This document shows positions 40,310 through 50,048 of a stretch of DNA of 64,000 nt, piece after piece. The stretch lies in assembly GCA_000469685.2 (NCBI GenBank), contig LS997562.1, forward strand, positions 9,996,007 through 10,060,006, in the 5' to 3' direction. Numbering within the stretch: position 1 is the first letter of the stretch; every line of letters starts with the position of its first letter. Under the pieces are notes generated by a model. The model made no database searches. It was given only the letters and a program-made list of their open reading frames with translations, and was not told the DNA's origin. Position numbers and translations under genes: made by a program. Source of the DNA: Haemonchus contortus. Lineage: Eukaryota; Nematoda; Chromadorea; Rhabditida; Trichostrongylidae.

Positions 40310-40860
40310 GAGGAGCCTTATTTTTCACAAAATCGGCGAATGTTCTGCTTCCTTCACCACCGATAACTAGTGACTTTGTTTTCGGGAATAATGTCGAGGA
40401 AATTGCCGAATACGGAAGGAAATCAGCTGAAACCATTTGGGCAAGGTGCAGTGCGGCTTTGGCACTTTGGTAGGTAATGTGCTGTAGAATAGTGTAGGCG
40501 GTGATGCAAAGTGGTAACAGCTGATAGGAGCTGGTAACAAGGGTAACATTCAAAGGGATACTGAATTTCGTCTTCATTTTGTAGTAATAGGGGGGACACT
40601 GGTTCTCCACTGTGTGGTATAGGAAGTGGCCGAATCGCGTAGATAACGGATGGCAGAAAGTGTTAATGAATGATAAAAGCTGATAATAGACCTTAGAGAC
40701 AATATCACTAGCTCGATGCGCCCTCCGCAGTAACAATGCAGCGTCAAGACTTTGGGTATCATATGGGGTTCAAAGGGAATGGTAACAACTGATTGGTCAC
40801 AGAACGTAGCATTAGAAGAGGTAATTGTTGATAAAGGCCAATACCGAATGAAACAGTCAA
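40310..40860. repeat. Degenerate satellite-like tract in the last intron of PDZ copy A
   Basis: It is rich in variants of GGTAACAGCTGATAGGAGC. It includes GGCTTTGGCACTTTGGTAGG near 40452, which matches the tract at 46950-47420 (GCCTTGGCACTTTGATAGG). Units are too decayed to give a firm period. Confidence 0.5.
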
Positions 40861-40949
40861 ATGCGTTCTCTTACACATAATTATAGTGTTGTTCTGTTCT
40901 AGTTTACGATCCTGGAGTCTCACAAAGATGGCGACTTGTGGGCAGAACC

Positions 40950-41024
40950 GGTCTTGGACGGGACCCGAACCCGCATATGTGCTTTTCGAGCACCGTACTC
41001 TTTATCCCTTACACTACCGAGACC
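40950..41024 (-). tRNA. tRNA-like sequence, probably a pseudogene
   Basis: The minus strand has a T arm with box B (GCGGGTTCGGGTCCCGT) and ends that can pair as an acceptor stem (GGTCTCG with CAAGACC, one mismatch). It also has a stem-loop GTGCTCGAAAAGCAC at the anticodon place. The loop does not give a clean 7-base anticodon loop with U33, and the D arm is poor. It is either a decayed tRNA or the head of a SINE. It lies in an intron of PDZ copy A. Confidence 0.4.
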
Positions 41025-42487
41025 TCGCCTGCCCTCGTCTTCTTAATGGCTTACATACTTCCTGGAGTGTGCCTTTTTTGTATTTATGTTGATTTTGCAC
41101 CTCAATTTTGTTAAAAACAAATATGATACCGGTTTTGGTTGTTTGACTCTGGCACGTTCACGAGCCAATATTGCACGTACATCGGAATTCATTTGGACAG
41201 ATGGCGGTTGAGAAATCTGAGAAGAAGTTGCATACGCTGGAATTTCTTACACTTTGTTCCCTCATTTGAAGAATACCTGGGTGACAAGAGCCTGTTGGGT
41301 CCAGTGTTTAGCTTCCATCGTCTCCGGTCGTTCCACTACGGATGTCACCTCTTTTTTCTCCTAAAGTGCGGCTTCATATGTTTTTGTCGGGCTCTCTTAG
41401 TTTTTACTCGAACAACAAATCATCCCTTGAAAACTCCTTCTCAGATACTTCCCCTTAGATGCACCTTTCAATCTTTTCGACCTCCCTTTCATCATTTTGC
41501 CGAACTGCAAACCATGACTGACCTGTAGTGATTTGATTAACAGATCTCTGGCGACATCCTTATCGGTCACAGGTACTCCATCGATATCGATAATATGGTC
41601 GCCTACCTTAAACGGAGCACTTGGTTGGGTTAAAGTAAGCTGTGGCTGTTTGGGAAAATCGGCCATAGTCTAGTTATTAGGCAGTGGGTTTGTAGCATTG
41701 GAAAGGATTTAGTTTTTTGAAGCATCTTTTGCCTTTTTTCGGAATCTTTTGAAGGCTCTGAAGGTAATCAGTTATGGTTAGTTCATAGATGCTTAGCCAC
41801 AACTAACTTCTGGAAGAATTCGAAATGTGGGAGCGTGGCTTTGTTGTAGGAATTTGTGGATCACCTCTAGTATCCCTCACCTGTAGTTGAGTAGCTGACA
41901 ATGAGCCAGGATCACAACGTGAGACAAGTACCCGATTCTGGAAGTGCTTGATACCGAGACCAAGTTTTGGCCCATGTGGAACCCATACCAATCTCGCCAA
42001 CTGAAAATTTGTCCTGATCCGAATGGTGTTGAAACTGTGGAGTAAGAACCACGGGAGCACTTACAAAGTACGTGAATCCATCCCGTCTGTGAATGAACTT
42101 TGCACGCTCCTCAGGAATTCTAACGCGAGCCTCAAGCTCTTCAGCTTTCTTCTGGTCCCTAAAATGGCTCATTATTGAGACTCGGCTCACTATCGTAGTG
42201 ACCATGCAGATTACGATCTTTCCAGGTTATTTATGAAGAAGAAGCTTTCTTTGGCAGCGAGCCAAATTAGTCTTCAACTGTGCCTTAGAATGAGTCCCTT
42301 AACAATTTCAGTTCACATGGACGGTAGAGTGGGATGGTAGAGTCCACATCACTTTAACCAAACCAGGCGGCTACGCACGCTCTCGTGCGCGCTAGGGGCT
42401 CTAGCCATGAGAGACGGAGCCGCATGAGCTGATTTTCATTATAGACCTTTATCGGGTTTATGAGTTCCCGTTCAAACCTCGCCTCCT

Positions 42488-42870
42488 GTGGGCGGAGTCT
42501 GGCCCTGCCACCCACCATAAGTTTTCCCATCATGGCACCTGTACTCCTACCAAATTTGAACTCTCTAGGTCCATGGGCACAGGAATTATGAATTTTCGCC
42601 CAACCCTCCCCCCCCTTGTGGGCGGAGTCTGGTTCTACCACCCACCGTAAGTTTTCCCATCATGGCGCCTGTACTCCCACCAAGTTTGAACTTTCTAAGT
42701 CCATGGGCACAGGAGTTATTAATTTTCGTCCAAACCCCGCCCCTTGTGGGCGGAGTCTGGTTCGGCCACCCACCGTAAGTTTTCTCATCATGGCGCCTGT
42801 ACTCCTACCAAATTTGAACTCTCTGGGTCCATTGGAACTGGAGTTGAGGACATGGCCCACCCATCCCACG
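42488..42870. repeat. Three tandem units of about 128-130 bp
   Basis: GTGGGCGGAGTCTGG starts at 42488, 42618 and 42746. Each is followed by CCACCCACC.TAAGTTTTC, then CATCATGGC.CCTGTACTCC, then CAAATTTGAACT. The third unit diverges at its end and runs into the microsatellite. Confidence 0.85.
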
Positions 42871-42918
42871 CTTGACCCAGTCTCTCCAGGCAGATCTAAA
42901 GGAGCTAAGGAAAATCGT

Positions 42919-42967
42919 GACAGACATACATACATACATACAGACAGACAGACATACATACATACAT

Positions 42968-43058
<91 letters not shown>

Positions 43059-43365
43059 AACAGACAAACAGACAAACAGACAAACAGACAAACATACAAA
43101 CATACAAACAGACAAACAGACAAACAGACAAACAGACAAACACACAAACAGACAAACAGACAAAAGACAAACAGACAAACAGACAAACAGACAAACAGAC
43201 AGACAGACAAACAGACAAACAGACAAACAGACAAACAGACAAACAGATAAACAGACAAACAGACAAACGGACAAACGGACAAACAGACAGACAGACAAAC
43301 GGACAAACAGACAAACGGACAAACGGACAAACAGACAAACAGACAAACAGACAGACAGACAGACT
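42919..43365. repeat. CAGA/CATA/CAAACAGA microsatellite, about 450 bp
   Basis: CATA tracts are followed by pure (CAGA)n and then mostly the 8-base unit CAGACAAA with CAAACGGA variants. Because the unit has no stop codon in several frames, long artificial reading frames of repeated Arg-Gln-Thr-Asp or Cys-Leu-Ser-Val appear. They are not genes. Confidence 0.95.
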
Positions 43366-43486
43366 AAGCCCTTTATAGTATGTAGGATACTGTGAAATGA
43401 AAGTTGAGTTCCTCTAAACGATCTGGAACAATTTGGTGGATTGCAATTGTGGGAAAGGGGAATTTGGCTGAAATCATCGGGAGGGA

Positions 43487-43613
43487 AAGCATTGAACTGT
43501 GGGTATTCGGCCCACCACCCCGGAACACCTATCTCCTAAGAACATCATTCCATGTCGCCTGACAGGAAGAGGGCGAGTTGTTTGAGACCTATCCCCACAG
43601 TTCAATGTTGCTT
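43487..43613. repeat. Small inverted-repeat element
   Basis: AAGCATTGAACTGTGGG at 43487-43503 is inverted at about 43597-43613 (CCCACAGTTCAATGTTGCTT). The whole is about 127 bases, next to exon 2 of PDZ copy A. Confidence 0.6.
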
Positions 43614-44543
43614 CTTTGCGTAGTGTATACGGTGATAGCCAATATCCTCCACTCACCTAATTATAGTGAGTACCGCTACCGGTGGAGCAAAGCGGAGTGC
43701 TTTAAAGAAATTGTTCTGATCAGAAATCGGTTGTCCGTTTACTTTGAGAATTTGATCGCCAACCTGCAGATGTGGAATGTTAACCCGACATCATACATTT
43801 TGACTGAAGACAGAATGAGAACGGCGGTGGGATAAGCGCTTTATACTGGAAGAATAGGAAGTGGTTCACCGATTCACGGATAGCACTCGGTGGTCTACTG
43901 CTTTACCAGGGCATGGTGCAAAAAAAGTTGGTAGAGAGGCACTTTCCGCCACTCCCGATGACGCGTATGTCGCAATGATTCGCTACTTTGCCCAGTGCTT
44001 CTTCCGGCACAGTCGTTCGGGAAGTGGTACCAGAACTTCGAGTTCAGTTGGCTTACTATGCCATGGCAGCATATTGCCTTGCCAGACACTAAGATGAGCG
44101 TTGTTGTCGCTTACGCTAAACAGCCCGTAATAGCTAGGTGCCGATACCGTCCGTCGCCGAGTATGGCCGCATTATTGCTGCCACTATAGACTCACCTTCA
44201 GTTTGCCTTCGGAAATGGTACCGCCTTGTATTTTAGTAATAATAAGCTTATCGTTAGGTGTGGCTCCAAGTGGTTCTCCTTCTTCCATTGGAATTTCTAT
44301 ATCCATTTGCTGAGCTTCGCTCTTTCCCTTAAGTAACCCTTCTATCATTACCCGTTATTTCAATCGGTCAAGGCTCCAAATGCTCTGACCTCTGCGCTAG
44401 ACATGACGAGTGCTGGAGATGGAGTGAGCCGACCACGATAAAAGCACCAATGTCAAAACTGAAGCTGACCGCATACCAGCAATTCTTCAGTTGATAGGTA
44501 ATATCGTGAACGAACTGAAGAATCCTACTTATATGATCGGCTA

Positions 44544-44592
44544 AGTGTGTCTGTTGGTGTGTTTGTGTGTGTGTGTTTGTGTGTGTTTGTCT
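44544..44592. repeat. TG-rich microsatellite
   Basis: Imperfect GTGTGT/GTTTGT run upstream of the first exon of PDZ copy A on the minus strand. Confidence 0.8.
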
Positions 44593-45120
44593 GACCGGAA
44601 ATTCATAACTACTGTCCCACGGGTGTGGTGCGATTCACGCGCCAATATAATGAGGTCATCGGAAAAAACACGCTAAAACATCATTCTTACCATCATAACG
44701 GAAATCATAAGAACTTATAAGTAAAATAAGTGAAGAAATGACCAACTATGCACGTTTACAGATGGATTGCGTTTACTAGGATCGAAAAATTTAAAGTTAT
44801 TCTTATTTTGAACGTTTGACTAGTAAATTGTTGGCCTATGTGGTGAATTCTCTATCTCGGAGGGGCTTTTTTGCCATAGTAAAGAGATTCGCTCTATTCA
44901 TGGGGAAGCCGTGAACTACAGCAAATTTATTTGGTCCATCTCATTAGAAAGGTACTGAAATGATGCTGCGTGCGCGATGACCTCATTATATTGGCGTCGC
45001 GATGACCATTGAATCGCGCCCCCCCCCCCCTGTCCCACTGGACCCAGGGCATTCAAATTTGAAAAAGAGATAGGGGGCATAATGGGAACACTGATGGCAG
45101 GTGATAGAAAGTGACAACTA

Positions 45121-46938
45121 CAATACCCTCCCTAATTATTCGAAAAAGGCGAAAAAGACGCGGATTCGCGTCTTTTTCGTCTTTTCTTTATAACTAGGTG
45201 AGTTTACACTTTTTTCATGTATGATGTTATATAGTTCGACTCAGCTCGTCGAGATCTATAAAATGGTGAGTTCAAAATTCGGAAAACTCCGATTTTTAAG
45301 TCCTCGGTCCACCGAAGTTTCTGGGGGTACGTCATTAGCGGCGACGCTCGCCATAATTATAACCAGAAGGCATTCTCCTCAATTGAAAGTATTCAGTGAG
45401 TTGTAGGGCAGCTGTCATATTTGAAAACTAAGCAGAAAGTAGACCATTGCATTATTCATGCTTTTCTGATCATTTTGGTACCATTTTCTTCCGAAATGGA
45501 CGAATTCAGTCGTGCACCATTCTTGAACGATAGCGGTTTTTTAATTTGAGAAATAGCAAATATGAGTTGATTCTTAATGCTAGTAAATGATCTACCTACA
45601 CTTCAGAAATAGTGGTTCCCTACAGTATGCATATTGTATGCACGAGTTCAATAGTAACAGAGTTTTTATCGTCCAAATTCCGGTTTGCGGCATATTTTCG
45701 CACAAAACACACGTTTTCTTGCGTTTTCAAGTAGGATTTTCGATGTTCATGAGGAAGTTACGCCTATCATCGGAAGTGTTCATACTAAACTTTTTGTGAA
45801 CAACCACGGATATGGGTAATAGTTACTTGTTTGGATCCTCAGGCTTCATAAATAGCTTCCGATCTCAGCCCAAAGCACAGGAGACTAAACCACATATTTT
45901 TTATTTGAAGTAAACGTATGAAATCCTACACCGTGAAAATCCATTTCCAAAAAGCTATTCAGTGGTATGAAAATCAATCAACGAATCACATTTTGAATTA
46001 ACTCCTTTGGCATCATATTTCCATTCTACTCCGCCACTCGGCCACTCAATTAGGCATGTGGCTCGAGTGGCCGAGGCAGCATATTGATTGATTGCCTGTC
46101 TGCTTTGATGTGCGCCATCAATCGAACATTCTTAAAATTTGCTCTCGTGATTGAATGTGCACAATTCTAACACGCAGATCGGAAGCTGAGATCGGAAGCT
46201 ATTTATGAAGCCTGAAGATCCAAACAAGTAACTATTACTCATATCCGTGGTTGTTCACAAAAAGTTTAGTATGAACACTTTCGATGATAGGCGTAACTTC
46301 CTCATGAACATCGAAAATCCTACTTGAAAACGCAAGAAAACATGTGTTTTGTGCGAAAATATGCCACAAACCGGAATTTGGACGATAAAAACTCTGTTAC
46401 TATTGAACTCGTGCATACAATATGCATACTGTAGGGAACCACTATTTCTGAAGTGTAGGTAGATCATTTACTAGCATTGAGAATCAACTCATATTTGCTA
46501 TTTCTCAAATTAAAAAGTCGCTATCGTTCAAGAATGGTGCACGAGTGAATTCGTCCATTTCGGAAGAAAATGGTACCAAAATGATCAGAAAAGCATGAAT
46601 AATGCAATGGTCTACTTTCTGCTTAGTTTTCAAATATGACAGCTGCCCTACAACTCACTGAATACTTTGAATTGAGGAGACTGCCTTGTGGTTATAATTA
46701 TGGCGAGCGTCGCCGCCAATGACGTACCCCCAAGAACTTCGGTGGACCGAGGACTTAAAAATCGAAGTTTTCCACATTTTGAACTCACCATTTTATAGAC
46801 CTCGACGAGCTGAGTCGAACTATATGTATAACATCATACATGAAAAAAGTGTAAACTCACCTAGTTATAAAGAAAAGACGAAAAAGACGCGAATCCGCGT
46901 CTTTTTCGCCTTTTTTTGAATAATTAGGGAGGGTATTG
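45121..46938. mobile_element. 1.8-kb foldback element with arms of about 750 bp
   Basis: The left arm 45121-45869 and right arm 46185-46938 are near-identical inverted copies. A 70-residue frame in one is repeated in the other on the opposite strand with a single change. The outer ends are CAATACCCTCCCTAATTATT and its inverse, and TA flanks the element on both sides (45119-45120, 46939-46940), as for Tc1/mariner-class insertions. Near each end lies a nested hairpin (AAAAGACGCGGATTCGCGTC). The 315-base centre is unrelated sequence. No transposase is encoded, so it is non-autonomous. It sits between the two PDZ gene copies. Confidence 0.9.
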
Positions 46939-46949
46939 TATCGATAGAA

Positions 46950-47420
46950 ACTGATAAGGAGCCTTAAAAGGCAAAAGCCTCAGGATCCGTAACTACCTTC
47001 GTATTAGCGGTGAAGCCTTGGCACTTTGATAGGTGGTGTATGATGTGAAGGGACCGTAAATGATTGGTGACAGGGAATGATAGCAAGTGATAGGGACTGA
47101 TAAGATACCATAGAAGGCGAGAGTCACTAGATCTGTAATGCACTTTCTTTTAATAATGGAATCTTGGGATTTTAATAGGTTATGTAAGATGTAACAGGAT
47201 CATAGGTACTCGGTGACGGGATCGAGAATGGTTGGTGCCAGGCCAGTGGCTGATAAGACTGACAAAGGCTAATGAAGATCCTGGAAAGCGTAGAAGCACC
47301 ATGATAATGGCATTAATAGTGGAGCCTGGACAGTTTGGCATGTGGTGAGGAGTATGGCGGGGTCATAGATGACCGATGATAGGAATTGATAACAGCTGAT
47401 AACGACTGATAAGAGCACTT
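46950..47420. repeat. Three decayed units of about 150-160 bp, satellite-like
   Basis: The landmark GCCTTGGCACTTTGATAGG (near 47013) recurs as ATCTTGGGATTTTAATAGG (near 47160) and GCCTGGACAGTTTGGCATG (near 47323). Each is followed by a GGTGTATG/GTGAGGAG-like phrase and a GATAGGAA.TGATA phrase. The same family occurs at 40310-40860. Confidence 0.6.
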
Positions 47421-48196
47421 AACCACTGAATTCAACTCCTGTGGTATCTATGATGTATTTATGATTACGACTATAGTATAGATTACGACCGCTACCCAGC
47501 AAGGTTTGAACTCCGTGGAAGATCAAGGTTACTGTTTTGATAACATTTACGGCAAAGCTCATCCGACCGCCAATAATTAGGGATTCTCAACTAATGATGT
47601 ACCCGTGGAGGAAAAAAGGTCCTGTACCCGTAGAGGAAAAAAGGTCCAGTGATAACGACATCCTATAATTGTTATTTGTTATTATCGCTTGAGAACATTT
47701 GTGAGTACTACTCATTTCTTTGGTTGCCTATCAGTTGATCCTTTAATGGTTCATAATTTTCAAGATGAAGAGCAGCCGATTGTCACTCTTAATCGTAGGC
47801 GTAAGCGTGAGCATGTGTTGCACGCATTGGCGTGCGTAGCCCAACTGGTCCCAGTAGAAGCTTAAGATTGGAAAATGCAAAACAGCATCTCATCCCTTCG
47901 CTTTCCCCACTGCCATATCCACATATTTTTCTGTACCCACGACAGGTCCTGTCCCTAACTAGTGGTGATGCCATGCACGTAGCTACGGGTATACCTATTG
48001 GTTCCACTAATTATAGTGATGAACTCATCCCATACATCACAGTAAACACCAAACTTTGCTAGAACTTTGTTTACATTCCAAATCTCTTTGATTACCTTCA
48101 CTTACCTTCCCTAGCAAGGTAACGAACAACTGGCAAACGACGCTCCTATCTTATCAAGGATTACAGTTTTGTGACTGTCTTCGGATCACGGGTCCA
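47421..48196. other. Intergenic stretch without recognised gene
   Basis: A 25-base tandem duplication (GTACCCGTGGAGGAAAAAAG) lies at 47600-47650. A short frame at 47765 has a leader-like start (MKSSRLSLLIVGVSVSMCC) but stops after 24 codons. Nothing else is supported. Confidence 0.4.
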
Positions 48197-48570
48197 GGAA
48201 CTTCTCCCCTAACACGGCGTCGCACACGCCGCACCCGCCGCCTATCGCAGGATTGCGATGGAAGATTGGAGCGCGCAATTTGTGAGGTAAGGAGTCCTTT
48301 AATTATTTGAATTGGCTGGCCGCTCTTTTCAATTCCGATGCGGTATTGATCGTCGTTTATATAGTAGGAGTCATTTTGATTAATCAAGTCTAATAAACAT
48401 GAAAACTAAAAAGAAACAGAAGAAAAAACGACAAAATCCAATGAAAAAGCAAGCCAGTCAAGGAAAAGTATCGCGTCCTATCGATTGGCGGGAGGCGGGG
48501 TGAGTACGGTAATTGCAGTGACATTTGCCGCATGCCGCAAGGGAGAATGCCGCGATAGGGGAGAAGTTCC
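48197..48570. mobile_element. 374-bp MITE, copy 2
   Basis: It has the same ends (GGAACTTCTCCCCTA and its inverse), the same length and nearly the same sequence as 5376-5749, in the same orientation. It lies between the PDZ gene copies. Confidence 0.88.
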
Positions 48571-48759
48571 GTTACGCTCGGATCACTGAACTTGCCGCAA
48601 AAGGCAAGTCACCATTGGGGCATAGGCAGAGGCGAATTGAATTCCTCTTGGCCGACTTCTCGTGTAGCTGTGAACCGTTACTCGTGATGCTACGCATAAT
48701 GCGCCTCGATTAGCCTATCGTAAATGAAATGAATTTCTGTCTGTCAGTAGTTGAGTGAA

Positions 48760-49290
48760 GTCCACGTTTTTGTTCTCGGTCGCCTCTCTAGCTCTTCTCA
48801 TACCTGTTCCACTGATTCAGGTCCGCGATTGGCTCGGCCTGGGCTGTTCCTCATATGTTGCTTCATGATCCTTGATGTGGATCGTTATCCTGCTGCAGAA
48901 TCCACCCATCGGACCAGAAGTGTTCTGCCATACCCACGTCCATCAACATCATTTTCATGTAAGGTTTGCCCGTCAGCACTCCGTAAACTCTTAGGATAGC
49001 GTCCGTTCCATTCTGCGAAGGATCACCATAATCTTTAGTGGTCCCCACCTTGATAGACTGTAAGCCCTAATATAATACTTCGAATTGGATCGCTCACCGG
49101 AAGGACTTCGCTTGCACCATCTCTTCCAAAATGTTAAACTTTGTTTCATCCATGAAAAGTACTCTGCTCCACTCAGCCGATGATCAGGTGGTTAAGCACG
49201 GAATCCACTTGAACCTTTAGATTTTTCGGCGTGATGAAAGGTTTTCTGGCTGAACTTCATGCATTCGTTTGCGAGGGACGCAAAAGATCT
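48760..49290 (-). pseudogene. Tc1-family transposase remnant
   Basis: Minus-strand reading gives VLFMDETKFNILEE (second-aspartate block of Tc1-type transposases), then in another frame DPSQNGTDAILRVYGVLTG and then WILQQDNDPH, matching the QQDNDPKHT block. Further pieces (SQSRDLN) follow in a third frame. Frameshifts make it dead. Terminal repeats were not found. Confidence 0.75.
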
Positions 49291-50027
49291 TTCTCGGCAG
49301 AATCAAGAAAGTGGTATCTTCGAGAATTTTTCAGAAACATTATCGTAAAAGTTTATGTTGGTCCCTTTTGGAACCCTAAAAACAATATGTATAGTAAGAT
49401 TCCATGTAATTCGGCTGGAAAGAAAAGAAGCTACAACCAAAATGGTGTTCCGCCCAATATTTTCCAGCGAGGCTAGCGTTTTGCATTGCTGCTGTAGCAG
49501 CAGGGAGACAGAGAGAATCGCACATTGAACATTTCATAATAAAGGCCAGGAAGATCAAGTACGACGTCATCGGTTCGTCGTCCTGCTTAGAAGCTCCGTC
49601 GGCGATCCACTGCTTGCGTAAGGAATCCGACGATCGGGCTCAGGATAGCCTCTGCGATTTTGTGATAACCGATGAACCAGGTCGATAATAAATGGATCTC
49701 TCGAGGCGTCAAGCGAACAACAGGACGGCTGCCAGTCCAATATTCAGACTTTACGGAAGTTCTGAACCGAAGGAATGTTGTGCATTTGGTCATCCAAGCG
49801 AGTAGGGTCTACTGGGCATTTGCTCGCGAGATAGAGGCAGAAATAGGAACGGTTTCGATGCTTTTCCAAATAAATCAATAATATAGGGGACAGCAGATGA
49901 GATTTAGCAGCTCAGTCGAGCCTAATTATGGTTAGTACCGTCCAGCAAATAAAGTCCACAAAATGTTGATTTGTAATTGTGTTTGAAAGTTTTTTTTGCA
50001 AGAATGATACATTCAACAAGTGTGGCG

Positions 50028-50033
50028 TTTATT
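50028..50033 (-). terminator. Poly(A) signal of PDZ gene copy B
   Basis: AATAAA on the minus strand, 16 bases past the stop at 50049. Confidence 0.55.
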
Positions 50034-50048
50034 GGGCGGTATTGCAAT

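Larger units (their letters stand above)
39813..44306 (-). pseudogene. Two-PDZ-domain protein gene, copy A, with a frame disruption
   Basis: Minus-strand exons corresponding one to one with copy B: 44306-44196, 43763-43657, 42158-41881, 41606-41523, 41360-41277, 41216-41130, 39938-39813 (TAG). Six exons have the same length as in copy B. Exon 3 has 278 bases against 277, an extra base within the stretch after GFTYFVSAP, so the reading frame fails before the second PDZ domain. I found no small intron that would restore it. Codon-level conservation of the other exons is high (the first two encode [19 protein letters not shown] and [18 protein letters not shown]). It is a recent pseudogene, or functional with an assembly error at that base. 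The second intron holds the tandem repeats at 42488-43365. Confidence 0.75.

Noticed and set aside
40950..41024. Functional tRNA-Phe(GAA)
   Set aside because: The loop lacks U33 in the 7-base reading, and the D arm and acceptor stem are imperfect. Listed only as tRNA-like.
42616..43395. Several overlapping long open frames on both strands (Arg-Gln-Thr-Asp and Cys-Leu-Ser-Val repeats)
   Set aside because: They are translations of the CAGA/CAAACAGA microsatellite, open in many frames because the unit lacks stops.
45587..46467. A 70-residue frame present twice in opposite orientation
   Set aside because: It is a by-product of the inverted arms of the foldback element. No family, splice context or start context supports it.
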